Source: Asaia sp037151935
GTDB taxonomy: Bacteria; Pseudomonadota; Alphaproteobacteria; Acetobacterales; Acetobacteraceae
Direction: 5' to 3'
DNA length: 64,000 bases
NCBI RefSeq assembly: GCF_051628905.1
Contig: NZ_CP157575.1
Span: 2,480,001 to 2,544,000 of the forward strand
Shown here: piece by piece, positions 31,218 through 39,662 of the stretch
Layout of the letters: every line of letters begins with the position of its first letter
How positions within the stretch are numbered: the stretch's first letter is position 1
Made by a program: the position numbers and the translations under genes
The notes under the pieces: generated by a model
Seen by the model: the letters and a program-made list of their open reading frames with translations, nothing else
Database searches by the model: none
Told to the model about the DNA's origin: nothing

Positions 31218-31883
31218 ATGGCTCTCAGACAAATCCTCTGTTTCGGCGATTCCCTGACCTGGGGCTGGGTGCCCGTCCCTGAAGGAACGCCCACCACGCG
31301 TTACGCCGCCGAGCAGCGCTGGCCCGGCGTGATGGCGCGGTGCCTTGGAGATTCTTATCGGGTGATTGAAGAAGGGCTGAGCGCGCGTACGACATCGATT
31401 GCCGATCCCAACGATGCGCGCCTCGATGGGTCCGCCTATCTCCCTACAGCGCTCGCCAGCCATCTCCCCCTCGATCTGGTGATCGTCATGCTCGGCACGA
31501 ACGACGCCAAGAGTGCTTACCGACGCACGCCTCATGACATTGCGCTCGGTATGGCCAGATTGATCGGTCAGGTAAAATCCAGCGCGGGCGGGGTCGGCAC
31601 GGCCTATCCTGCTCCACAGATGCTGGTCGTCGCGCCGCCGCCGCTCGGGCACATCCCCGGCCCTTGGCTCGCGGCACAGTTTGGCGATGCGGCGCCCAAG
31701 ATCGCGTCTTTGCCTGCCCATTACGAAGCCCTCGCCAAGGCCCGAGGCGTGGAATTTCTCGATGCAGGAAGGCATGTCGTCACGCAGGGTCTCGATGGCG
31801 TTCACTTTACGCCCGAGAACAACGAAGCCCTGGGGCAGGCCATTGCAACGAAGGTGAAGGCGCTGCTTGACGGAGTAGATTGA
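31218..31883 (+). CDS. SGNH/GDSL-family arylesterase-like hydrolase
   Basis: The protein has 221 residues from ATG 31218. The four SGNH blocks are visible: FGDSLTWGW (nucleophile Ser near residue 11), Gly in EEGLSARTT, Asn in LGTNDAKS and the Asp/His pair in LDGVHFTPENN. There is no signal peptide, so it is cytoplasmic. It resembles arylesterases/acyl-CoA thioesterases of the TesA group. The substrate is not deducible. Confidence 0.85.
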   Translation: MALRQILCFGDSLTWGWVPVPEGTPTTRYAAEQRWPGVMARCLGDSYRVIEEGLSARTTSIADPNDARLDGSAYLPTALASHLPLDLVIVMLGTNDAKSAYRRTPHDIALGMARLIGQVKSSAGGVGTAYPAPQMLVVAPPPLGHIPGPWLAAQFGDAAPKIASLPAHYEALAKARGVEFLDAGRHVVTQGLDGVHFTPENNEALGQAIATKVKALLDGVD

Positions 31884-31969
31884 GAACGCCCCCGTTAACG
31901 CCTTTCACGAGATGGTGATATTTGCGCCACAGTAAGATTGGGGAAAAGTAACGTATGGCTAACTTAAAT

Positions 31970-31984
31970 TGCGAATGACTCGCA
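31970..31984. promoter_or_regulatory. Fur-like dyad upstream of the siderophore receptor
   Basis: TGCGAATGACTCGCA is an inverted repeat (TGCGA/TCGCA) 43 bp before the receptor start. It resembles the GCGAATGATTCGC-type iron boxes found before TonB receptor genes. Iron-dependent repression is inferred. Confidence 0.5.
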
Positions 31985-32027
31985 CTAACGCTAAGCCTCT
32001 GCCGTTTTCTCAAGGCAGGACGATTTT

Positions 32028-34253
32028 ATGCGCGCGGATTTTACCCGTTTGGGTCTGGCGATGTGTGTTTCCCTCACGGCTCTGACGGCAGGGAGTGCAA
32101 GGGCACAGGAAAAACAGCAGGAAGCGACAACCCATACGGGCGAGACAATCGGCTCGAAATCGGCTGTGCAACATGCCCCAGCCCCAAGCCAGCCATCGGG
32201 CAAGGCCAGCGCTGTCGAACGTCTGACCGTTCGAGGTCAGAAGGGCGCGACCATCGCGTCATCGGCGACCAAATCGAACACCCCGCTGATCGAGACCGCG
32301 CAATCGGTCACGGTGGTGACGCGCAACGAGATGGATATTCGCGGCGTGCTGACCCTCAATCAGGCCATTCGCTATGCGGCAGGTATTACGCCCGATCTGC
32401 GTGGCGGCGTTGGCACGCGTTACGATTTGTTCCAGCTGCGTGGCTTCACCATTCCCGAATTCCTCGACGGGCTTCGCTTGCAGGATAGTCCGACCGGCTA
32501 TGCCATTGCTCAGATTGATACGTCGCGTCTGGAACGTCTGGAAATTCTCAAAGGCCCGGCTTCGGCGCTTTATGGCCAGTCCAGCCCCGGTGGTCTCGTC
32601 GCCCTACAGAGCAAGACGCCGCTCGACAAGGCGTCTTATGGCTCGGTCAATGCCACGGGCGGCATGTTCGACCTCTATCGTGTCGATGCCGATATGGGTG
32701 GCTACGCGACAAAGGACGGGTCGATCCGCTATCGCGTCTATGGCACCGTCAATGGGCAGCATACCCAGCTTTCGCGCACAGGCAGCCGCCGTTTTTCCAT
32801 CAGCCCCACCGTGAGCTTCGGGGGCAATGGACCGGACACGCTGACGCTGATCGGCAATTACCAATACGACCCCGAAGCTGGCACCTATGGCGGTGTGCCG
32901 CTCGAAGGCTCGCTGAAGCCCGCACCGTTCGGCGGATATCTGCCGCGCAATTTCTACGATGGCGACGCGCGCTTCGAGAAATTCAACCGCAAGCACGGCG
33001 CCTTCACCTATATCTATACCCATCGTTTCAACAACGACTGGAGCTTCTCAACACGCGGCCGTTACGACGATCTCAGCACGCAATATCGCAGCGTCTATAA
33101 TGCCGGTTACTGGAATGCCGATGGCATGCTGCCGCGCTACGGCTTCGGTACGACCGAACATACGCGCAACCTCGCTTTCGATAGCGGCTTTCATGGCAAG
33201 CTGCGCACCGGACCGTTCACTCACATGCTCATGGCCGGTTTCGACTATCAGCAACAATGGGCCAACGAGACCGCCGGGCAAAGTTCAGCGCCGGATCTGA
33301 ACGTCTTCGCACCGAATTACGATATGGGGATCGACCCGCTCCAGACTTATGCGCGCTACAAGGTGGACTCCCACCAGATCGGTGCTTACGGTCAGGATGA
33401 AATTCACTGGGGCGGGCTGATCCTGACGGGCAGCATCCGCAATGACTGGTTCCGTTCGCGTCAGATCGAATATCTGTCTGACTCCAATTCCAAGCAGAGC
33501 CCGAGCCAGATTACCTGGCGCGCCTCTGGCCTCTATCATTTCAAGTTCGGCCTTGCGCCCTATATCAGCTACGCCACCTCGTTCCAGCCGCAGACAGGTG
33601 TGGTGCTTGAGACGAGCGGGGCGACCCATCAGGCGAGCCCGTCTATCGGCAAGCAGCTCGAGGGCGGCCTGAAATACCAGTTGCCCGGTACGGCCATCCT
33701 GCTGACGGCGGCGGGTTTCCATATCGAGCAGACCAACGTGCTGCTCTCCATTCCCAACTCGATTTACAACACGCAGCAGGGGCTCGTGCATTCCGACGGG
33801 TTCGAATTCGAAGCCCATGTCGACACCTGGCATAACCTGACCGTCGATGCTGCCGTCAGCGTACAGCGCGTCAAGGACGATTCCACGGGAAAGCCGCTCA
33901 TCCAGTCCGGCCGCGGCAATGCCTCGCTTTTCGGTTTCTATACCGTTCCCAAGGGGCGTCTCAAATCTCTCGGTTTCGGTGCAGGCATGCGTTATTCGGC
34001 TTCGGCCTATGGCGGCGAAGCCAGCTATGGCAGCGCCAATGTGCCGCAATATGCGCTGTTCGACGCGTCGCTGCGCTACGATCTGGTCAATGTGTCTAAA
34101 TCGCTCAAGGGCTGGACGCTGGGCGCCAATGTGCGCAACCTCTTCGACAAGCGCTACGTGACCAATTGCCTTGCCTACGCCGCTTACGGTCAGGCTTTCT
34201 GCTATTACGGTGAGCGACGCAATGCACAGGCGACACTGGGTTTCGCCTGGTGA
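32028..34253 (+). CDS. TonB-dependent siderophore receptor
   Basis: The protein has 741 residues with a signal peptide (cleavage after GSARA, about residue 26). A TonB-box-like VERLTVRGQ precedes the plug domain (TPLIETAQSVTVVTRNEMDI, LRGGVGTRYDLFQLRGFTIP, ILKGPASALYGQSSPGGLV). The rest is a 22-strand barrel ending RRNAQATLGFAW with a terminal aromatic residue. The plug pattern is that of the FhuA/FpvA siderophore family. The Fur-like dyad at 31970 supports an iron role. It would import ferric siderophore into the periplasm; the FecBCD-like transporter at 8.4-11.2 kb is a possible partner, though not linked. Confidence 0.92.
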   Translation: MRADFTRLGLAMCVSLTALTAGSARAQEKQQEATTHTGETIGSKSAVQHAPAPSQPSGKASAVERLTVRGQKGATIASSATKSNTPLIETAQSVTVVTRNEMDIRGVLTLNQAIRYAAGITPDLRGGVGTRYDLFQLRGFTIPEFLDGLRLQDSPTGYAIAQIDTSRLERLEILKGPASALYGQSSPGGLVALQSKTPLDKASYGSVNATGGMFDLYRVDADMGGYATKDGSIRYRVYGTVNGQHTQLSRTGSRRFSISPTVSFGGNGPDTLTLIGNYQYDPEAGTYGGVPLEGSLKPAPFGGYLPRNFYDGDARFEKFNRKHGAFTYIYTHRFNNDWSFSTRGRYDDLSTQYRSVYNAGYWNADGMLPRYGFGTTEHTRNLAFDSGFHGKLRTGPFTHMLMAGFDYQQQWANETAGQSSAPDLNVFAPNYDMGIDPLQTYARYKVDSHQIGAYGQDEIHWGGLILTGSIRNDWFRSRQIEYLSDSNSKQSPSQITWRASGLYHFKFGLAPYISYATSFQPQTGVVLETSGATHQASPSIGKQLEGGLKYQLPGTAILLTAAGFHIEQTNVLLSIPNSIYNTQQGLVHSDGFEFEAHVDTWHNLTVDAAVSVQRVKDDSTGKPLIQSGRGNASLFGFYTVPKGRLKSLGFGAGMRYSASAYGGEASYGSANVPQYALFDASLRYDLVNVSKSLKGWTLGANVRNLFDKRYVTNCLAYAAYGQAFCYYGERRNAQATLGFAW

Positions 34254-34323
34254 CGCTGCACGGCCGGGGTATCACCCCGGCCGGGTGAAGGGCCGGTAAA
34301 ACCTGGATCTGATCGGATAACAG

Positions 34324-34358
34324 AAAACCCCGGAGCGCAGAGGCGTTCCGGGGTTTTT
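34324..34358. terminator. Bidirectional terminator
   Basis: AAAACCCCGGAGCGC pairs with GCGTTCCGGGGTTTTT around a short loop, serving the receptor gene and the convergent nucleoside hydrolase gene. Another GC-only hairpin (GGCCGGGG/CCCCGGCC, about 34262-34285) lies just after the receptor stop but lacks a T tract. Confidence 0.85.
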
Positions 34359-34377
34359 CGATGTCAGGGCAGATGCT

Positions 34378-35322
34378 TTATGGCAGGCGCGACAGGCGCT
34401 CTGTCAGCACCTGATAAAACCCGTCAGAATCCACATCGCGCATGTAAAGCGCATTGGCGGGGCGCCCTGTCACGCTCCAGTAATCGACGACGGTTTGCCC
34501 CGCAGAAAGGACGCTCTGGGTCTCGATTTCGACATTGACCAGGCGGCCCTGAAACAGATCGGGGCGCAGCAGCCACATGATGGTACAGGGGTCGTGCAGA
34601 GGGGCGCCGGGCCAGCCGTATTTTTCCAGATCGAAGCGCTCTGAAAAACCGAGCATCCCGCCCACGCAGCGCCCTGCGGCGTTGCCGATGGCGCGAATAC
34701 GGCCAAGGCGTGAGGGCGTCGTCAGCACCTGATGCGTGACATCGAGGGGCAGCATGACCACTGGCACGCCTGAACCCAGCACGATGGCGGCGGCCTCGGG
34801 GTCGACATAGGCATTGAATTCGGCATTGGGGGTGATGTTCCCCCCTTCGAAACAGGCGCCGATCATCGAAACCACGCGATTGATGCGTGGCGCAATATCC
34901 GGGGCTTTTTGCAGCGCCGTGGCCAGATTGGTCATGGGGCCGAGCGTCACGATCGTCAGGCTGCCTTCCGGCTCGTGACGCAGCGTCTCGATCAGGAACT
35001 CCACCGCATGGGGGGAATCGGCCTGTCTGGTCGGGCGTGGAAGATCGGCGCCATCGAGCCCGCTCTCGCCATGAACATGATCGGCCCGCACAGGGGGGCG
35101 CGACAGAGGCAGATCGCAGCCGCTATGCAGCGGAATTTCGGGGCGCCCGGCCAGCTCGAGAATGGCTGCGGCATTGCGCGTGGTATTGGCAATGCCGCTA
35201 TTGCCGCCCACCGTCAGGATCGCCTCGACCGTGATGTCTTCGGGTGAAGCCAGCGCCAGAAGAATGGCAACGGCGTCGTCCTGACCGGGATCGGTGTCGA
35301 TAATGATCCGAGTGGGCGTCAT
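34378..35322 (-). CDS. Inosine/uridine-preferring nucleoside hydrolase
   Basis: This 314-residue protein has the N-terminal calcium-binding DTDPGQDDAVAILLAL, the VGGNSGIANTTRNA loop, LTIVTLGPMTNLATAL, and an active-site His in the HDPCTIMWLL segment. These enzymes split ribonucleosides into base and ribose. The gene is separated from DUF3297 by only 4 bp and may be co-transcribed with it. Base specificity cannot be read. Confidence 0.92.
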   Translation of the reverse strand: MTPTRIIIDTDPGQDDAVAILLALASPEDITVEAILTVGGNSGIANTTRNAAAILELAGRPEIPLHSGCDLPLSRPPVRADHVHGESGLDGADLPRPTRQADSPHAVEFLIETLRHEPEGSLTIVTLGPMTNLATALQKAPDIAPRINRVVSMIGACFEGGNITPNAEFNAYVDPEAAAIVLGSGVPVVMLPLDVTHQVLTTPSRLGRIRAIGNAAGRCVGGMLGFSERFDLEKYGWPGAPLHDPCTIMWLLRPDLFQGRLVNVEIETQSVLSAGQTVVDYWSVTGRPANALYMRDVDSDGFYQVLTERLSRLP

Positions 35323-35326
35323 GGGT

Positions 35327-35599
35327 TTACTCCTTCCCGGCTTCTCCGGCGGTCTCTCCCTCAGGGCCTTTGACCCAGGCTTCGACCTTGCCCGAAACCT
35401 TGATCGTCATCGGGTTGCCCTTGCGATCGAGCGTCTTGCCGACGGCCAGACGCACCCAGCCTTCGCTGATGCAGTATTCCTGCACATTGGTGCGCTCCTC
35501 GCCATTGAAACGAATGCCGATTCCTTTTTCCAGCAGGGCCTCGTCATAAAACGGGCTGCCCGGAGTGGCGCTCAGACGGTCTGGCATGGTGTCGCTCAT
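35327..35599 (-). CDS. DUF3297 family protein
   Basis: The protein has 90 residues from the minus-strand ATG at 35599. It begins MSDTMPDRLSATPGSPFYDE and contains KGIGIRFNGEERTNVQEYC and EGWVRLAVGKTLDRKGNPMT, the standard pattern of this short proteobacterial family of unknown function (sometimes mislabelled glutathione peroxidase). The C terminus is a short Glu-rich tail. Confidence 0.88.
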   Translation of the reverse strand: MSDTMPDRLSATPGSPFYDEALLEKGIGIRFNGEERTNVQEYCISEGWVRLAVGKTLDRKGNPMTIKVSGKVEAWVKGPEGETAGEAGKE

Positions 35600-35685
35600 G
35601 GGATATCCTCCGGTTTGGCGCGTGTTCCAGTTCTTGTCATGGGACATAGCCCGAGTTCCGGCTTGCGCAAAGCGCCGGAACGCAT

Positions 35686-35718
35686 AACGGGCGCGAGGGG
35701 GAGACCCTCGCGCCCGTT
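35686..35718. terminator. Strong GC hairpin after mmsA
   Basis: AACGGGCGCGAGGG pairs with CCCTCGCGCCCGTT around a five-base loop. A short T run follows only in the plus direction; on the minus strand (after mmsA) it would need a T-independent mode. Confidence 0.6.
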
Positions 35719-35756
35719 TGGGGCCGTTTTACGGCGCTGTTTGTCGCTGAGGGGAC

Positions 35757-37253
35757 TCAGCCCAGCGTTGGCATGACGAAATCGGCCCCCTGACGGATGC
35801 CGGTCGGCCAGCGCGACGTGACGGCCTTGTATTTGGTGAAGAAACGCACCCCTTCGGCGCCATGCATGTGATGATCGCCGAACAGCGACGCCTTCCAGCC
35901 TCCGAAGGAGTGGAAAGCCATCGGCACCGGGATCGGCACGTTCACGCCCACCATGCCTGCCTGCACCCGATGGGTGAAGGCGCGCGCGCTATCGCCATCA
36001 CGGGTGAAGATTGCCGTGCCATTGCCGAATTCATGCTCATTGACCAGCTTGAGCGCGGCTTCGAAATCGGGAACGCGCACCACCGCCAGAACAGGGCCGA
36101 AAATCTCTTCACGATAGATACGCATCTCGGGCGTTACATGATCGAACAGCGACCCGCCGATGAAGAACCCGCCGGGGTTCTGCGCCGATTTGAAATCGCG
36201 CCCGTCGACCAGAAGCGTCGCGCCCTCTTCAGCACCGATCGTGACATAAGACGTTACTTTCTCGCGATGTATTCCTGTGACCAGCGGCCCCATCTCGGTC
36301 GTGTCTTCGGTGCCGTTGCCGATCTTGAGGGCCTCGACCTTCGGGATGAGCTTTTCGATTAGCGCATCGGCTACCGGGCCGACCGCCACCGCCACCGAAA
36401 TGGCCATGCAACGCTCACCGGCAGAGCCATAGGCGGCGCCCATCAGCGCATCGACGGTCTTATCGAGATCGCAATCGGGCATGATCACGGCGTGGTTTTT
36501 GGCCCCGCCGAGTGCCTGCACGCGCTTGCCATGGGCCACGCCGGTCTCGTGAATATAGCGGGCGATGGGGGTCGAACCCACAAAGCTGATTGCCTGCACG
36601 TCCGGGTGCTTGAGCAGCGCATCGACCACCAGCTTGTCGCCATGAACGACCTGGAAAACGCCATCGGGCAATCCGGCCTGTTTGAGCAGATCGGCCAGAA
36701 TGAGCGAGGCAGAGGGGTCGCGCTCCGACGGCTTGAGGATGAAGCAGTTGCCACAGGCCAGAGCCATCGGTGCCATCCAGAGCGGCACCATGACGGGGAA
36801 GTTGAAAGGCGTGATCCCCGCCACCACGCCCAGAGGCTGGCGCATCGACCAGGCATCAATGCCGCGCCCGACCTGCTCGGTGAACTCGCCTTTCAGCAGT
36901 TCCGGCGCCCCGGTTGCGAACTCCACCACTTCCATGCCGCGCGTGACTTCGCCCAGCGCGTCTGACAGTACCTTGCCATGCTCAGCGGTGATGACAGCTG
37001 CCAGATCGCGTGCATGTTTCTCGATCAGGTCGCGAAAGCGGAAAAGTACGCGGGCTCGTGCCAGGGGAGTTGTCTGTGCCCAGCCGGGGAAGGCGGACTT
37101 GGCAGCGGCAACGGCATCATCGACGTCTTTAGTATCGCCGAGGGCGAGCTGTGCCGAAACTTTGCCCGTGGCAGGGTTGAATACGTCGCCCCGCTTGCTG
37201 CCATGGCCCTTGGTATGTGACCCGTTGATGTAATGCTGAATCAGACTGCTCAT
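35757..37253 (-). CDS. mmsA: CoA-acylating methylmalonate-semialdehyde dehydrogenase
   Basis: This 498-residue aldehyde dehydrogenase has GITPFNFPVMVPLWMAPMAL, the FVGSTPIARYIHETG cofactor loop and catalytic Cys in GSAGERCMAISV. The combination ERCMA and the lack of the usual general-base Glu region are characteristic of MmsA. It converts (methyl)malonate semialdehyde to acetyl- or propionyl-CoA in valine or inositol breakdown. No other genes of either route are adjacent, so the pathway here is open. The 484-bp region before it (to 37737) is AT-rich near 37380-37440. Confidence 0.92.
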   Translation of the reverse strand: MSSLIQHYINGSHTKGHGSKRGDVFNPATGKVSAQLALGDTKDVDDAVAAAKSAFPGWAQTTPLARARVLFRFRDLIEKHARDLAAVITAEHGKVLSDALGEVTRGMEVVEFATGAPELLKGEFTEQVGRGIDAWSMRQPLGVVAGITPFNFPVMVPLWMAPMALACGNCFILKPSERDPSASLILADLLKQAGLPDGVFQVVHGDKLVVDALLKHPDVQAISFVGSTPIARYIHETGVAHGKRVQALGGAKNHAVIMPDCDLDKTVDALMGAAYGSAGERCMAISVAVAVGPVADALIEKLIPKVEALKIGNGTEDTTEMGPLVTGIHREKVTSYVTIGAEEGATLLVDGRDFKSAQNPGGFFIGGSLFDHVTPEMRIYREEIFGPVLAVVRVPDFEAALKLVNEHEFGNGTAIFTRDGDSARAFTHRVQAGMVGVNVPIPVPMAFHSFGGWKASLFGDHHMHGAEGVRFFTKYKAVTSRWPTGIRQGADFVMPTLG

Positions 37254-37737
37254 GAACGTCTTCCTCTCCTCTGCGACCGTAATGGGCGAAGCGCGTTGGA
37301 CCCGCGCCCGATACGGGGCTTATAGCATCCGCCTCCGAGCGCGGTTTTCAACTCTTGCGTCGGCCGACGGTCTCGCTGCGTTTAGAAATTAATATTCCCT
37401 TTTTTGTTAGAGAAAAGAAAAATAATTCTATTTTATGAGGGTGGTGTTCACGTTCCGGTGAGGCGCCCCGTGCTTCGTCCCGTCGCGCCCGGCGCCTCAA
37501 TATGGTGCGCTCCCGCATGGCCGGGCTCATCGGCGCATCGCTTCACGCGGCATCAGGCAAATGACGCGTGTTACAGAAAACGTCTGGCCGCACTGAGGTG
37601 GAAAGGGCAATACACGTCATGATTTTGCCAGACCGTTGGGTCAGCCTGCCGGTCCCTTCTCCCAAACCACGATGGCCAGGCGGCGTTCGATGTTCACCTG
37701 TCCGTTGGTTTTCTGCTTTTGAGATCGAAGAGGTCTG
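37254..37737. other. Divergent intergenic region between mmsA and the lipase-family gene
   Basis: Includes an AT-rich core (about 37380-37440) suitable for promoters of both genes. No further gene, RNA or clear dyad was found. Confidence 0.4.
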
Positions 37738-38889
37738 ATGCGTTCTGTATTTGCCATGATGGCTGTTTCCGCCCTGACCCTGACCGCCTGCGCCATGGAT
37801 GCGGATGAAGACGCCGAATCCCGCTACGCTCCCGTCGCCGCCGGTCAGGCCATCAAGATGGAGCAGAAGAACGCGCCCATCCCAGGCACGGCCTATCGCA
37901 TGGCCTATCGCAGCACAGACGCCCATAATCCCACGCATCTCGTTGCCGTTTCCGCCGAGGTGATGGTGCCTCGTGGCACGCCGCCCGCAGGGGGCTGGCC
38001 CGTCATGGCCTGGGCTCATGGGACCAGCGGTGTCGGCCTGACCTGTGCGCCTTCGATCATGGGGATCGGCGGCCCTCAGGCAAGCTTCTATGGCAGCTGG
38101 CTGCGTCGCGGCTACGCTGTGGTGGCCACCGATTATCCGGGCCTCGGCGAGCCCGGTGCGGCGCTTTATCTGAATGCAAAATCAGAAGGCATGGCCGTGC
38201 TGGATTCCGTTCGCGCTGCCCGCCGCCGCTTCCCGTCACTGAGCGGCCATGTGGTGCTTCTGGGTCATGATCAGGGGGCGCAGGCCGTGCTCTCCGCAGC
38301 CGCTCTGGCGAAAAACTATGCGCCCAGTCTGCAGATCAAAGGCACGATTGCGCTGGGTGCGCCCTATTTCGACGGTGATTCCGGCCATATCCTGACCCAG
38401 GCCCATGGCGCGCGCCGTTTCGCCCCGGGTGTGGTTTATGGCCTGCTGCTCGGCGCTTCGCTTGGCGCTGCCGATTCCTCCTTCGATCCGTCCAGCGCCT
38501 TCAAGCCGCGCGCACTGCCTTATTATCGCAAGGCGACCGAGCTGTGCCGTGGTGATTTCTTCGGTGCGGTCGAACATGCCGGTCTGACGCCTGACAACAC
38601 GTTCCAGCCAGACGCGGAAAATGCTCTTGCTCCTGCGCTGCAATGGGCGCGCTACCCCTCGCTCAAACTCGCTTCGCCCGTCATGCTGGGCATTGCCACC
38701 AATGACACCCAGGTGCCCCCGGCCCAGCAGGAAAAACTGAAACAGGCTCTATGCTCTGCCGGAACGGTTGTGACTGTGCATCACTATCGTGTGGAACATT
38801 CACCGCTCCTGAACGCGGCCGAGAGTGAAGCACAGGCTTTTGCCGATCGCAGCCTGCAAGGCGATGCGATTTCATCTGATTGTCAGTGA
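37738..38889 (+). CDS. Secretory-lipase-family alpha/beta hydrolase lipoprotein with altered nucleophile
   Basis: This 383-residue protein has a lipoprotein signal (MRSVFAMMAVSALTLTAC, lipid Cys18). It follows the LIP secretory lipase pattern: SAEVMVPRGTPPAGGWPVMA, HGTSGVG, YAVVATDYPGLGEPG, then GHDQGAQAVLSAAALA and a late VMLGIATNDTQVPP (acid region) with VEHSPLLNAA (His). The nucleophile elbow usually reads GHSQGG; here Ser is replaced by Asp178 (GAT, 38269-38271). Asp nucleophiles exist in dehalogenases and epoxide hydrolases of this fold, so the protein may have a different chemistry or be inactive. It is expected on the outer membrane or periplasmic face. Confidence 0.78.
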   Translation: MRSVFAMMAVSALTLTACAMDADEDAESRYAPVAAGQAIKMEQKNAPIPGTAYRMAYRSTDAHNPTHLVAVSAEVMVPRGTPPAGGWPVMAWAHGTSGVGLTCAPSIMGIGGPQASFYGSWLRRGYAVVATDYPGLGEPGAALYLNAKSEGMAVLDSVRAARRRFPSLSGHVVLLGHDQGAQAVLSAAALAKNYAPSLQIKGTIALGAPYFDGDSGHILTQAHGARRFAPGVVYGLLLGASLGAADSSFDPSSAFKPRALPYYRKATELCRGDFFGAVEHAGLTPDNTFQPDAENALAPALQWARYPSLKLASPVMLGIATNDTQVPPAQQEKLKQALCSAGTVVTVHHYRVEHSPLLNAAESEAQAFADRSLQGDAISSDCQ

Positions 38890-39009
38890 GACAGGGGTTT
38901 CCGGGGCTCCGTCTTGATTTACCCAAAGAGCAGGTATCGGTCGAAGTCCGGGTTTTTTGACAGGCTGTCTGTGTAAAGCTTGCTTTCCACTCCAAAACGA
39001 GGGATATGG

Positions 39010-39021
39010 AAAGTGTACTTT
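39010..39021. promoter_or_regulatory. AAAGT/ACTTT dyad before the membrane-protein/HTH pair
   Basis: AAAGTGTACTTT (39010-39021) lies directly before ATG 39024 and could be an autoregulatory operator for the HTH protein at 39413. It is a short site and the role is inference. Confidence 0.3.
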
Positions 39022-39023
39022 AC

Positions 39024-39416
39024 ATGGAAAAACGCATGTTCAGGCCCAGACAGTACGGGATCGAGCTCGGCGCGGCATTGTTGCTGTATCTTTTCCTGCT
39101 CCTCACATCAGGTGCGTTGGAGCATCAGCTTCACCCTACAGGGACGCTTCTTTTCGCTCTGAGCATGGCGCCCATACTTGGAGTCGTGGCCGTGGCATGG
39201 GTTATCATGCGAGCACTACGGCGCATGGATGAACTTCAGCGTCGCGTTCAGTTCGACGCCATAGCGACGGCTTTTCTAGGCACGGCCCTTATCACCATAG
39301 GATGGGGCTTCGCTGAAAACGCTGGCGCGCCCCATATTCGCGCCTTCGCCATCTGGCCGCTTATGGCGCTTCTGTGGCTCGCAGGCATGGTCGTTGCATG
39401 CCGGAGATACCGGTGA
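39024..39416 (+). CDS. Small integral membrane protein paired with an HTH regulator
   Basis: The protein has 130 residues from ATG 39024 (39006 is an alternative in-frame start). Four hydrophobic segments are seen (GIELGAALLLYLFLLLTSGA, LFALSMAPILGVVAVAWVIM, FLGTALITIGWGF, WPLMALLWLAGMVVA) with basic loops (RRMDELQRRVQ). The MDELQRR-x-x-x-A motif between TM2 and TM3 recurs in small bacterial membrane proteins of unknown role encoded with a YvaO-type regulator. The next gene overlaps by 4 nt. The pair may form a sensor-repressor unit; that is inference. Confidence 0.7.
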   Translation: MEKRMFRPRQYGIELGAALLLYLFLLLTSGALEHQLHPTGTLLFALSMAPILGVVAVAWVIMRALRRMDELQRRVQFDAIATAFLGTALITIGWGFAENAGAPHIRAFAIWPLMALLWLAGMVVACRRYR

Positions 39417-39601
39417 AAAACCGCATGCGCGATCTGCGCCTGGCTCAGGGCCTCAGCCAGAATGCGCTGGCCGAGGCGCTGGGCGTCTCGCGGCAGACCA
39501 TCAATGCGATTGAGAACGAGCGTTACGACCCGAGCCTGCCTCTGGCGTTCGCCATCGCAAAAATTTTCAATCTAAGCATCGAAGCGATTTTCACCCCCTA
39601 G
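39413..39601 (+). CDS. Small XRE-type transcriptional regulator
   Basis: This 62-residue protein starts at GTG 39413, overlapping the membrane-protein stop (GTGA). It is almost only a HTH_3 domain: MKNRMRDLRLAQGLSQNALA, EALGVSRQTINAIENERYDP and a last strand EAIFTP. This exact layout is known for short YvaO-like regulators that accompany membrane proteins. It probably controls its own two-gene operon. Confidence 0.85.
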   Translation: MKNRMRDLRLAQGLSQNALAEALGVSRQTINAIENERYDPSLPLAFAIAKIFNLSIEAIFTP

Positions 39602-39613
39602 GCAGAAGGGGAT

Positions 39614-39656
39614 GAAAGGGGCGAGCCCCTTTCCGGGGAATGGGGCTGTGCCCCAT
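39614..39656. repeat. Palindromic intergenic element, copy C
   Basis: GAAAGGGG...CCCCTTTC (39614-39633) and ATGGGGCTGTGCCCCAT (39640-39656) lie between the HTH gene and the convergent serB gene. They match the second half of copy B. Confidence 0.75.
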
Positions 39657-39662
39657 GAACCC

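Noticed and set aside
31170..31805. 211-codon minus-strand ORF opposite the SGNH esterase gene
   Set aside because: All SGNH catalytic blocks are on the plus strand; the minus frame is a shadow.
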